A DNA stretch of 12,064 nt from DATJBF01 sp035515475 (GCA_035515475.1 DATJBF010000038.1:1-12064), one strand, 5' to 3'; positions 1 to 7,059 are shown, counted from the first letter of the stretch. Numbers and translations: made by a program. The notes: a model not told the origin generated them from the letters alone.

Positions 1-90
1 TCTCGTACTCGGGATAATAGTTCCAATCGTCGCCGCTCCTTACAGCTCATCAGAATCGCTCCCATCTGACCTCCTCGTGGAGGTCGAAAT

Positions 91-124
91 GGGGACATTT
101 CTAAAGAGTTCGCAAGGGGACATT
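91..124. repeat. Two direct copies of GGGGACATT, 25 bp apart (possible IS-end remnant)
   Basis: GGGGACATT occurs at 91-99 and again at 116-124, a 25-bp period, the first copy continuing as TTCT and the second as CTCA. Closely spaced GGGGACATTTCT-type motifs are, from memory, found at the ends of some insertion sequences with DDE transposases (IS481- or IS21-like). No transposase is visible, so at most this is a scar or the outer end of an element lying to the left. The IS assignment is inference. Confidence 0.3.
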
Positions 125-157
125 CTCATGGAGTCGCGACAAGTGATCCCCCCGCCC

Positions 158-186
158 TTGCCAAACGCCGCATCATCCACTATTCT
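158..186 (+). promoter_or_regulatory. Candidate sigma-70-type promoter of kdsD
   Basis: TTGCCA at 158-163 matches the -35 consensus at five of six positions. After a 17-nt spacer comes TATTCT at 181-186, which matches the -10 consensus at four of six. Transcription would begin near 193, leaving a leader of only about 12 nt before the kdsD ATG at 205, which has no clear Shine-Dalgarno sequence. Judged by eye only. Confidence 0.4.
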
Positions 187-204
187 ACGAACTCCCGTGC
201 TCCG

Positions 205-1176
205 ATGAGTTACGTCAAACTGGCCCGAAACGTTTTCGACATCGAGATCGACGCCTTGCGCCGAACCCGCGCCGGCCTCGACGCCAACTTCTCGGCGGCT
301 GTCGACGTGGTTGTGAAGGCGTTGCGCAACAGGGGCAAGGTGATTGTCACCGGCGTCGGCAAGTCCGGCAACATCGGTCAAAAGGTCGCCGCGACGCTGA
401 CCAGCACCGGCACGCCGAGCGTCGTCCTGGATGCGGCCAACGCGTTGCACGGGGACCTCGGTCTCATCGCCGATGGCGACGTCGTTCTCGCGCTCAGTTA
501 TTCAGGCGAGACCGAAGAACTGCTCCGAATTCTGCCGGCGATGAAGCGCCTGGACGTCAAGATCATCGCCATGACCGCCCACCCGAAGTCCCGCATCGCC
601 CGCTACAGCGATGTCATTCTTAAGGTGACCGTCAAGAAGGAGGCGTGCCCGTTCAACCTGGCGCCCACCTCGAGCACCACCGCCATGCTCGCCATGGGCG
701 ACGCCCTGGCGATGGGCGTGCTGGCAGCACGCGGGTTCAAGAAGTCCGACTACGCGCGCCTGCATCCCGCCGGCGCCATCGGCAGCACGATGCTCGTCCA
801 CATCAAAGACATCATGCGCACCGGCGACCGCAACGCCGTCATCGCCGACTACCGCTCCGTGAAGGATGCGCTGTTGGCCATGACCAAGGCCAAATCGGGC
901 ACGATCAGCGTCGTCGACGAGCAGGGCCGCGTGGCCGGGGTGTTCACCGATGGCGATTTCCGACGCCAGATCGCACGCAATCCGCACGTGCTGCAGGCGC
1001 CGGTCCGATCCGTGATGACCCCGAAGCCGATCACCATCCGCCAAGACGCGCTCGCGATGGAAGCCCTGAAGATTTTCGAACAACATCAAATCGATGACTT
1101 GGTCGTCGTCGATGAACGGAAACGTCCCGTGGGTATCGTGGACTCGCAAGACCTGCCGAAATTTAAGATTATGTGA
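205..1176 (+). CDS. kdsD: Arabinose-5-phosphate isomerase (KdsD/KpsF family)
   Basis: This cytosolic enzyme interconverts D-ribulose 5-phosphate and D-arabinose 5-phosphate, the first step of Kdo synthesis for lipopolysaccharide. The 323-aa length is close to the E. coli enzyme (328 aa). An N-terminal SIS sugar-isomerase domain (about 35-175) contains VTGVGKSGNIGQK near 48-60, the SYSGETEE phosphate-binding loop at 98-105 and the family signature LAPTSSTTAMLAMGDALA near 152-169. Two C-terminal CBS domains follow (about 200-257, starting at DIMRTGD, and 268-323, starting at SVMTPKP). The stretch HPAGAIG at 187-193 corresponds to the HPGGxLG of most relatives. The ATG at 205 is the only sensible start: the frame stays open back to a stop at 67-69 but offers no other start codon. 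It is first of a plus-strand group with efp. The function is well supported; the family also includes GutQ and KpsF paralogues, which sequence alone does not exclude. Confidence 0.93.
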   Translation: MSYVKLARNVFDIEIDALRRTRAGLDANFSAAVDVVVKALRNRGKVIVTGVGKSGNIGQKVAATLTSTGTPSVVLDAANALHGDLGLIADGDVVLALSYSGETEELLRILPAMKRLDVKIIAMTAHPKSRIARYSDVILKVTVKKEACPFNLAPTSSTTAMLAMGDALAMGVLAARGFKKSDYARLHPAGAIGSTMLVHIKDIMRTGDRNAVIADYRSVKDALLAMTKAKSGTISVVDEQGRVAGVFTDGDFRRQIARNPHVLQAPVRSVMTPKPITIRQDALAMEALKIFEQHQIDDLVVVDERKRPVGIVDSQDLPKFKIM

Positions 1177-1186
1177 CACCAGCCGT

Positions 1187-1273
1187 GTCACCCTGAGCTT
1201 GCCCCGAAAGCTTTCGGGGCGGGCGAAGGGTCTCCCACTTCGCCGGGAGATTCTTCGCGGCACTCAGAATGAC
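1187..1273. repeat. Dispersed palindromic repeat, GTCACCCTGA...CAGAATGAC type (copy 1)
   Basis: This 87-bp element opens with GTCACCCTGAGC and closes with CAGAATGAC, so its ends form an imperfect inverted repeat. It encloses a perfect 20-bp palindrome, GCCCCGAAAGCTTTCGGGGC, at 1201-1220, followed by GGGCGAAGGGTCTC and GAGATTCTTCGC. A second copy lies at 10456-10544 between serS and tilS, and shorter relatives lie at 9354-9421 and 11901-11926. It begins 11 nt after the kdsD stop and could fold into a strong hairpin between kdsD and efp. Repeats of this look are common in several bacterial genomes; no encoded protein is expected. Confidence 0.8.
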
Positions 1274-1293
1274 AGAATAAGAAAGAAAACGTA

Positions 1294-1299
1294 GAGAGG
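1294..1299 (+). promoter_or_regulatory. Ribosome binding site of efp
   Basis: GAGAGG lies 10 nt upstream of the efp ATG at 1310. It is one of the few clear Shine-Dalgarno matches in this window, where most starts lack one. Confidence 0.5.
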
Positions 1300-1309
1300 T
1301 TTAAGCATC

Positions 1310-1867
1310 ATGCCGTCAGCCAACGATCTCCGCAAAGGAATGGCCATCAAGTACAACAACGATGTCTGCGTCGTGCTCGACATGCAACACCGCACGCCGG
1401 GCAACCTGCGCGCCTTCGTGCAAGCCACGCTGCGCAGCCTGAAGTCTGGCAAATCGTCCAACGTCCGGTTCGCCTCGACCGAATCAATCGAGGTCGTGTC
1501 GATGACCACGCGCCGGCTCGACTTCAGTTACAAGGACCACAACGGCTACCATTTCATGGACCCTGAGACCTACGAAACCACCACGCTCAGCGAAGAATTC
1601 GTCGGCGACGCAGCCAAGTATCTTACGGAAAACCTCCCGTGCACGCTGATGGAAGTCGAAGGTAAAGCCGCCGAGCTCGAATTGCCGCCGAAAGTGAAGC
1701 TCAAGGTCGTTGAAGCCCCGCCTGGCGTCCGCGGCGACACCGCGACCAACGTCACCAAACCCGCCAAGGTCGAGACCGGCTTCGAAGTCGGCGTTCCGCT
1801 CTTCATCGATGCGGGCGACTCCATCGAAGTCGATACCCGCACCGGCAAGTACCTGAACCGGGCGTGA
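1310..1867 (+). CDS. efp: Translation elongation factor P
   Basis: EF-P binds between the ribosomal P and E sites and helps peptide-bond formation on ribosomes stalled at consecutive prolines. The 185-aa length is normal. The KOW-like N-terminal domain covers about 1-64, followed by the central OB domain (about 68-127) and the C-terminal OB domain (about 130-185), which ends in the signature GDSIEVDTRTGKYLNR. The start ATG is preceded by GAGAGG at 1294-1299 with 10-nt spacing, a good ribosome binding site. The tip of domain I reads HRTPGNLRAF (27-36). The position that carries the modified Lys34 in E. coli, or the rhamnosylated Arg32 in EarP-type EF-P, is Asn32 here, with an Arg two residues later. 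No EpmA/EpmB, EarP or YmfI gene is visible nearby. Identity is clear; the modification state is unknown. Confidence 0.95.
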   Translation: MPSANDLRKGMAIKYNNDVCVVLDMQHRTPGNLRAFVQATLRSLKSGKSSNVRFASTESIEVVSMTTRRLDFSYKDHNGYHFMDPETYETTTLSEEFVGDAAKYLTENLPCTLMEVEGKAAELELPPKVKLKVVEAPPGVRGDTATNVTKPAKVETGFEVGVPLFIDAGDSIEVDTRTGKYLNRA

Positions 1868-1877
1868 TCAAGAGGGC

Positions 1878-2477
1878 ATGCGAGACATTTGGTATGGGGA
1901 TCATCGCGATTTGGTCAAGTGGTCCGCGCTCTACCGCTTGGCGGAGCAGACTGATTCCCCGCTGATCCTGCAACTGGCCTATTATCGGCGCCTGCCAAGC
2001 AACTACCCTACTATCACGATTGACCAGCAGGAAGTGAGCATCCCCAGCGAGGTGCGGAAACATTTCCGAAACCTTCAAAACGTTCACCGTATTTCTTCAA
2101 AAATCCAAGTCAAGGTTTTCGGCCGTCTTTTCGATGATCGCGACGCGTACCTGAAGGACGCACTTCGCTTCATCAGTAGTTTTCAAAGCACCAAGTGCGT
2201 TGTCTTTCTTGACCCCGATACCGGCCTCGAACCGACGAAAGGCCCAGGCTACGAGCACGTCCTAGAGTCAGAAGCGCGCGCCATCTTCAGTGCGATGAAA
2301 CCCCGAGATGTATTCGTCTTGTACCAGCATCAGACGAATCGCAATGGGCAGGAGTGGATTGGGCCCAAGAAGCAGCAACTGGCTCGGTCTATCGGCGTGC
2401 CGGACCGCGAGATCAAGGTGGCCAATGGAGCGACGATCGCCCGCGATGTTGTCCTCTATTTTGCGCTCAAGGCATAG
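1878..2477 (+). CDS. Conserved hypothetical protein, 199 aa
   Basis: I do not recognise a named family. The protein begins MRDIWYGDHRDLVKW and contains ILQLAYYRRLPS near 30-41, CVVFLDPDTGLEP near 127-139 and DVFVLYQHQTNRNGQEWI near 164-181. The hydrophobic VVFLDPDTG resembles a beta-strand ending in an acidic, possibly metal-binding loop, and QHQTNR looks like a second conserved site. From memory, proteins with these same blocks occur singly in many bacteria without an assigned function. There is no signal peptide or membrane segment, so it should be cytosolic. The ATG lies 10 bp after the efp stop, with AAGAGGG directly before it (tight spacing), so co-transcription with efp is likely. Base composition by eye is more AT-rich than its neighbours, especially near 2080-2210, which suggests a more recently acquired gene. 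That it is a real gene is likely; its function is unknown. Confidence 0.75.
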   Translation: MRDIWYGDHRDLVKWSALYRLAEQTDSPLILQLAYYRRLPSNYPTITIDQQEVSIPSEVRKHFRNLQNVHRISSKIQVKVFGRLFDDRDAYLKDALRFISSFQSTKCVVFLDPDTGLEPTKGPGYEHVLESEARAIFSAMKPRDVFVLYQHQTNRNGQEWIGPKKQQLARSIGVPDREIKVANGATIARDVVLYFALKA

Positions 2478-2546
2478 CCGTGTGGCTGGGAGAAATACTT
2501 GCAGCGGCGCTTCGCGTAACCTGTGCGCTTTTGATACTCCAACGCG

Positions 2547-3527
2547 TCATGCTCGCGGGTGGGCTTTCTCGTACACCTTCTTGAGGCGCTCGGGAGTGAC
2601 GTGGGTGTAGATCTGGGTGGTCGAGAGGTTGGCGTGGCCGAGGAGTTCCTGCACGCTGCGCAGGTCGGCCCCGGCATCCAGCATGTGGGTGGCGAAACTG
2701 TGACGCAGTTTGTGCGGCGTGAGCGACGGGTCGAGTCCGGCGGCGAGTAAATATTTCTTCAACATCCGCTGCATGCTGCGCGCCGTCATCCGGCCGCCGA
2801 ACCGGTTCACGTACAGCGGACCGCGTGAACTGCGTCCGCGCAACTCCAGATACTTCTGCAAGGTTTCGATGGCCGGGCCGCCCAACGCCGCCAGCCGCTC
2901 CTTCTTCCCCTTGCCGCGGACGCGGACAACTTCGCCGAGCAGGTCCACGTCGTCATCGTTGAGTTGGACCAGCTCCTGAATCCGCATTCCCGTGCTGTAG
3001 AGAGTCTCCAGAATCGCTTTATCACGCCACATCCGGAATGGGGAGCGCGAGGCTCCTGCCGAGCCGCCTCCGTGACGCTCCGCTCGCCGGGAGGCTCGCC
3101 CTCCCCGCTCAAGGGGCGCCTCGAGCAAGGCCTCGATCTGCTGGACCGTTAGAAACTTGGGCAGCCGGCGCGCTTTCTTCGGAAGTGTCAGACCGACGAG
3201 CGGATTCTGTTTCATGTGCCCGAGACGCACGATCCACTTGTAGAAACTCCGGAGCGCGGACATTTTGAGATGGATCGTGGCCCGATCGAAATGCCGCTCG
3301 GTCAGGTGAACGAGGTAGCCACGGACATGAAACAGATCGATGCCCGTCCAGTCGCATTGCAGCTTGTGCTTTTGCGTGAACCAGACGCTGAAGGCTGTGA
3401 TGTCGGCCGCGTAGTTGCGAATCGTCAGGGGCGACGCGTTGCGCTCGGCGCGAAGATAATCGAGAAACTTCTCGGCCAGCGGATCCGTTACACGGCCGCC
3501 GGCGCCAGTTTTTTGATGTTCTTGCAC
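2547..3527 (-). CDS. xerC: Tyrosine recombinase XerC (carries an in-frame repeat insertion)
   Basis: Tyrosine site-specific recombinase that, with a XerD partner, resolves chromosome dimers at dif. The SAM-like N-terminal core-binding domain (FLDYLRAERNASPLTIRNY onwards) is followed by a catalytic domain with a full set of residues. Counted from the GTG start these are Arg182 (STGMRIQEL), Lys206 (GKGKKER), His272 and Arg275 (HKLRHSFATH), His298 (LLGHANLSTT) and nucleophile Tyr307 (IYTHV). No ATG is available. GTG at 3527 gives 326 aa and TTG at 3545 gives 332 aa; both lie inside the 3' end of topA, so translational coupling is likely. About 25 residues around 139-167 (ASRRAERHGG and flanks), between LLEAP and RDKAILETL, are absent from typical relatives and are encoded by a palindromic repeat. 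Position after dprA-topA favours XerC over XerD; the XerC/XerD choice is otherwise uncertain. Confidence 0.9.
   Translation of the reverse strand: MQEHQKTGAGGRVTDPLAEKFLDYLRAERNASPLTIRNYAADITAFSVWFTQKHKLQCDWTGIDLFHVRGYLVHLTERHFDRATIHLKMSALRSFYKWIVRLGHMKQNPLVGLTLPKKARRLPKFLTVQQIEALLEAPLERGGRASRRAERHGGGSAGASRSPFRMWRDKAILETLYSTGMRIQELVQLNDDDVDLLGEVVRVRGKGKKERLAALGGPAIETLQKYLELRGRSSRGPLYVNRFGGRMTARSMQRMLKKYLLAAGLDPSLTPHKLRHSFATHMLDAGADLRSVQELLGHANLSTTQIYTHVTPERLKKVYEKAHPRA
3027..3113. repeat. Palindromic repeat inserted in frame within xerC
   Basis: Two imperfect 21-nt inverted arms, GGGGAGCGCGAGGCTCCTGCC at 3040-3060 shown here only as its ends (GGGGAGCGCG...CTCCTGCC) and its partner at 3086-3106 (GCCGGGAGG...CCTCCCC), match at 17 of 21 positions around a 25-nt centre. 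The DNA is much more GC-rich and palindromic than the surrounding gene. It encodes the extra Arg/Gly/Ser/Ala-rich residues of XerC, with no stop and no frameshift. The exact insertion ends cannot be set without an uninterrupted homologue. Confidence 0.75.
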
Positions 3528-5917
3528 TTCGGATAAGCCGAGCAACCGAGGAATTCACCGAACCGGCCACGGCGTCTGACCATCGGCGAACCGCACTTCT
3601 CGCATTTCTCATCGGTCATCACGGGCTCTTCCCGGGGTGGAGGTGGCGGCGCCTTGTGTTTTAATTCTTCGGGCAACGGTTTTGCGTTGCGGCATTTCGG
3701 ATACGCCGAGCACGCCAGAAACGGCCCGCGCCGGCTGTTGCGAATCAGCATCGGCGAACCGCACTTCTCGCACTTCACATCGGTGGTCACGGGTTGCGCC
3801 TTCTCGATGATGCTGATCTTTCCCTGCTCGTCGCGTTTGAACGACTTTGCGTTGCGGCATTTCGGATACGCCGAGCAGGCGAGGAACTCGCCACGTTTGC
3901 CCGCCTTGATGATCATCGGCGAACCGCATTTTTCACACTTGATGCCCGTGTTTTCCTGTTCCACCGGCTGAATGGTTCCGTCCTCCGCGCGTTTGAAATT
4001 CTTCGTGTTCTTGCATTTGGGGTAGGTTGAGCAGGCCAGAAACTCCCCGTTCTTGCCCGCTCGAATCACCATCATCTCGCCGCACAGTTCACACTTGAGG
4101 TCCGTCGGAATCGGCTTCGGCCGCACGTCCTCCATGTTCTCGGTGGCGGCTTTCAGCGTCGGCTCGAAATCTTTGTAGAATTCCCCAAGCATCTGGTGCC
4201 ACTCGACCTTGCCCTCCTCGATTTCGTCGAGCAATTCCTCCATCTGCGCCGTGAACTGGACATCCAACAGTTTCGGGAAATGTTTGATCAGGATATCGCT
4301 CGTAATCTCGCCGAGCTCCGTCGGCGACAGGCGTCCCTTCTCCTTGTGCACGTAGCGGCGTCTTTGGATGGTCGCAATCGTCGGCGCATACGTGCTCGGC
4401 CGCCCGATGCCGAGTTCTTCCAACGCTTTCACCAACGTCGCCTCGCTGAAACGCGGCGGCGGTTCGGTAAAATGTTGTTCGGGGCGGAGCTTAACCAGAT
4501 GCAGTCGCTCATTCTCGCTCAACGGCGGCAGCTTCTTATTCTCCTCTTCTTCCGATGGCTTCTCCTGCTCGGCTTTCTTCTCGGCTTCTTCTTCGACACC
4601 ATAAATCTTCAGCCAACCAGCGAATACCACTTCCGTGGCCGTGGCGCGGAACAGGAAGAACTTTTCCACGTGGCGCGCATCGATATCAACGCTCGTGACC
4701 TTCATCTCCGCGGGTGTCATCTGGCTGGCGACGAATCGCTCCCAAACCAGTTTATAGAGACGGAACTGATCGTGATCGAGGTAGGTGCGGATGCTCTCCG
4801 GCGTGCGCCGCACCGACGTCGGGCGAATCGCCTCGTGTGCGCCCTGGGCGTCTTTCTTCGATCGGTAGAAATTCGGCGTTTCGGGCGCATAGTCGTGGCC
4901 GATGTTCTCCCGGATGTAGGCCAGCGCCTCCGCCTGCGCTTCCTTCGACACGTTGAACGAGTCGGTCCGCATGTAGGTGATCAACCCGACCGCGCCTTCC
5001 TCGCCGACTTCGACGCCTTCGTACAGTTGCTGCGCGACCAGCATGGTCTTCGACGTGCCCATGCCGAGGGCCTTCGAGGCGGACTGTTGCAGCGTGCTGG
5101 TGGTGAACGGTGGCGGGGCGCTGCGTTTCTTCGGCTTGATATCGATCTTGACGACCTTGTATTCCGACTGCCGAAGGTCGGCCAAGAGCGCGTCCGCCTG
5201 GGCCTGGCTGCCAATGATGATGACGTCGTCCTTCGCGCTCCCGTTGGGCGCCCTGACCTTCTTGTCGCCAACCTGGACGAGCTTCGCCAGGAAATGGTCT
5301 TTCGGTGCGACCAGCTTGTGCAGTTCGGCCTCGACCGACCAGTACTCCTGTCGCTGGAAGGCACGAATCTCGCGCTCGCGCTCCACCACCAGCCGGACGG
5401 CAACGGATTGGACCCGGCCCGCGCTCAGACCACGCGCCACCCGCTTGTTGAGCAGCGGTGAAATCTTGTACCCCACGATCCGGTCCAGGATGCGCCGCGC
5501 CTGCTGCGAGTCCACCAACTGCATGTCGACGTGGCCGGGATGGTCGAAGGCGGACCGCACGGCGTTGCGGGTGATCTCGTTGAACTGCACGCGATAGAAC
5601 TCAGGGCCGTTCTTCCTACCCTCCAAGATCTCCTGCAAATGCCACGCAATGGCCTCGCCTTCGCGGTCGGGGTCGGTCGCCAGGTACACCTGCTCGGCAT
5701 TCGCGGCGCTCTTCTGCAACTCCTCGATGAGCGACTTGCGCTTGGCCGGAACCTGATACGTCGGCTTGAAATCCTTCTCGATCTCGACGCCAAACTTGCG
5801 TTCCGGCAGGTCCCGCACGTGACCCATGGACGCCTTCACGCTGAAGTCCGATCCCAAATACTTGTTGATCGTCTTCGCCTTCGCGGGCGACTCAACGATG
5901 ACCAGTTTCTTCGCCAT
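3488..5917 (-). CDS. topA: DNA topoisomerase I (type IA) with four zinc ribbons
   Basis: Type IA topoisomerase that relaxes negative supercoils by passing strands through a transient single-strand break. At 809 aa it is close to E. coli TopA (865 aa). The N-terminal Toprim domain has KLVIVESPAKAKTI (4-17) with the catalytic Glu and the metal-binding TDPDREGEAIAWH (81-93). The active-site tyrosine is Tyr315 in GLITYMRTDS. HEAIRPT (361-367) and GIGRPSTYAPTIATI (503-517) are further family motifs. A strongly charged Glu/Lys-rich stretch lies at about 441-470. The tail carries four Cys4 zinc ribbons, at about 609-635, 661-687, 716-742 and 772-798, each of the form CxxC...CSxYPKC. The start ATG lies 11 bp after the dprA stop, and the 3' end overlaps the start of xerC, so dprA-topA-xerC appear to be co-transcribed. 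Confidence 0.97.
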   Translation of the reverse strand: MAKKLVIVESPAKAKTINKYLGSDFSVKASMGHVRDLPERKFGVEIEKDFKPTYQVPAKRKSLIEELQKSAANAEQVYLATDPDREGEAIAWHLQEILEGRKNGPEFYRVQFNEITRNAVRSAFDHPGHVDMQLVDSQQARRILDRIVGYKISPLLNKRVARGLSAGRVQSVAVRLVVEREREIRAFQRQEYWSVEAELHKLVAPKDHFLAKLVQVGDKKVRAPNGSAKDDVIIIGSQAQADALLADLRQSEYKVVKIDIKPKKRSAPPPFTTSTLQQSASKALGMGTSKTMLVAQQLYEGVEVGEEGAVGLITYMRTDSFNVSKEAQAEALAYIRENIGHDYAPETPNFYRSKKDAQGAHEAIRPTSVRRTPESIRTYLDHDQFRLYKLVWERFVASQMTPAEMKVTSVDIDARHVEKFFLFRATATEVVFAGWLKIYGVEEEAEKKAEQEKPSEEEENKKLPPLSENERLHLVKLRPEQHFTEPPPRFSEATLVKALEELGIGRPSTYAPTIATIQRRRYVHKEKGRLSPTELGEITSDILIKHFPKLLDVQFTAQMEELLDEIEEGKVEWHQMLGEFYKDFEPTLKAATENMEDVRPKPIPTDLKCELCGEMMVIRAGKNGEFLACSTYPKCKNTKNFKRAEDGTIQPVEQENTGIKCEKCGSPMIIKAGKRGEFLACSAYPKCRNAKSFKRDEQGKISIIEKAQPVTTDVKCEKCGSPMLIRNSRRGPFLACSAYPKCRNAKPLPEELKHKAPPPPPREEPVMTDEKCEKCGSPMVRRRGRFGEFLGCSAYPKCKNIKKLAPAAV

Positions 5918-5928
5918 GCTCGTTCTGC

Positions 5929-7059
5929 TTATTGTCTGAACGCTGTGTTGCGTACGTACTGTTTGCCGGGCAGTTGTTTCACGACTCGTTTCATCTCCAG
6001 CGCCAGCAACGTGGCCGAAACCGCCGCGCTTGTCAAACCGCTGGCGCGAATAATGTCGTCGATCGCCACCTCTTCGTGGCCGATGTGCGCCATCACTTTC
6101 GCCTCCACATCGGTCAACTGGAGAGCAGGTTTGATACCCCCAACCTCCGCCGCTCCGTCCCTTGTTTCCTCTGCCTTGCGAGGCAGCAGGTATTCAAACT
6201 CACTCAAGACGTCGTCCACGTCCTCCGTCAACTTGGCGCCGTCCTTGATCAGCTTGTTCGTGCCCCGGGACGAAACCGAATCGGCCCTCCCCGGAACCGC
6301 AAACACTTGCCTCCCCTGCTCCGCCGCCTGGCTGGCCGTAATCAACGCGCCGCTCTTCAGGTTCGCCTCGACCACCACCACACCCAGCGACCAGCCGCTG
6401 ATGATCCGATTGCGCATCGGGAAATTCTGTTTGTCGGGCTTCACCCCGAACGGGAACTCCGTCACCACCGCCCCGCCTTTTTCCACGATCTGATCGGCCA
6501 GCTTCCTGTTCTCCGGCGGATACACCGTGTCGATGCCGCAACCGATTACCGCCACCGTGCGTCCCTTCGCCTGCAACGCGCCCCGATGCGCTTCCGTATC
6601 GATTCCACGCGCCAGTCCACTCACCACCGTCACGCCCACGCGGGCCAACTGAAACGCCAGCTTGCGCGACATCTCTTGGCCATACAACGTCGTCCGCCGC
6701 GATCCGACGATCGCGATCGCCATGCGCTCGTCCGGGCGCAACGCCCCGTGGACGTACAACACGAGGGGCGGATCGTAAATCTCCCGCAGGTTGTTCGGGT
6801 ACTCCGCATCGTCCCAGGTCACCACGCGCACGCCCGACTTTTCAATCCGCAACAGTTCCGCATCCAGATCGATGCCGTCACGCCAACTCGCCAGGCCGCG
6901 GGCCACTTCCTCCCCCACGCCGTCCACCTCCATCAGTTCATCCCCCGGGGCCGATAGAATCGCCTCCGGCGATCCGAACCGCTCCCGCAACGCCCGGACG
7001 CGAATCGGTCCCACGCCGTCGATCATGTTCAGTGCGATATAGGCTTCGCGACAGGTCAT
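5929..7059 (-). CDS. dprA: DNA-processing protein DprA (Smf)
   Basis: DprA binds incoming single-stranded DNA during natural transformation, protects it and loads RecA. The 376-aa protein has an N-terminal helix-hairpin-helix/SAM-like part (about 1-60, with NMIDGVGPIRVRALRERFG), a Rossmann-like DprA core (about 85-295) and a winged-helix C-terminal domain (about 312-370, VAIDDIIRASGLTSAAVSATLLALE). Core motifs are IAIVGSRRTTLYG (115-127), VVSGLARGIDTEAH (145-158), AVIGCGIDTVYPPEN (170-184), FPMRNRIISG (213-222), SGALITASQAAEQGRQVFAV (236-255) and RGTNKLIKDGA (265-275). ATG at 7059 is the natural start, though no Shine-Dalgarno sequence is visible. DprA is widespread, so its presence alone does not prove competence; no com genes are visible here. 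Confidence 0.96.
   Translation of the reverse strand: MTCREAYIALNMIDGVGPIRVRALRERFGSPEAILSAPGDELMEVDGVGEEVARGLASWRDGIDLDAELLRIEKSGVRVVTWDDAEYPNNLREIYDPPLVLYVHGALRPDERMAIAIVGSRRTTLYGQEMSRKLAFQLARVGVTVVSGLARGIDTEAHRGALQAKGRTVAVIGCGIDTVYPPENRKLADQIVEKGGAVVTEFPFGVKPDKQNFPMRNRIISGWSLGVVVVEANLKSGALITASQAAEQGRQVFAVPGRADSVSSRGTNKLIKDGAKLTEDVDDVLSEFEYLLPRKAEETRDGAAEVGGIKPALQLTDVEAKVMAHIGHEEVAIDDIIRASGLTSAAVSATLLALEMKRVVKQLPGKQYVRNTAFRQ

Larger units (their letters stand above)
1..204. other. Leading region without a confident gene
   Basis: No reading frame here looks like a gene. The stretch holds a perfect 7-bp hairpin (GACCTCC at 68-74, TCGT loop, GGAGGTC at 79-85) with no T-run, two copies of GGGGACATT, and a likely promoter for kdsD. 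Frames that stay open to the left edge are short and have composition typical of shadows. A divergent minus-strand gene beginning near position 50 (ATG with GGGAG 8 nt before it) and leaving the window is possible, but only about 16 codons are visible. Confidence 0.5.

Noticed and set aside
1..50. A divergent minus-strand gene start (ATG at 50-48 with GGGAG 8 nt upstream; another minus frame reads DWNYYPEYE at the edge)
   Set aside because: Only about 16 codons are visible and the two suggestive features are in different frames, so no gene can be supported.
1187..1273. Intrinsic terminator after kdsD
   Set aside because: The palindrome is strong but is not followed by a T-run, and it recurs with variants elsewhere, so it is better described as a dispersed repeat.
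2478..2546. Bidirectional terminator between the convergent gene groups
   Set aside because: Only a tiny GCG-CTT-CGC hairpin is present and no proper stem with T-runs on either side, so no terminator can be claimed.
4196..5461. A 421-aa plus-strand open frame opposite topA
   Set aside because: It is antisense to a clear topoisomerase gene, lacks recognisable motifs, and is a GC-rich shadow.
5531..6957. Long plus-strand open frames opposite dprA and topA
   Set aside because: Both mirror codon structure of the well-supported minus-strand genes and show no family motif.
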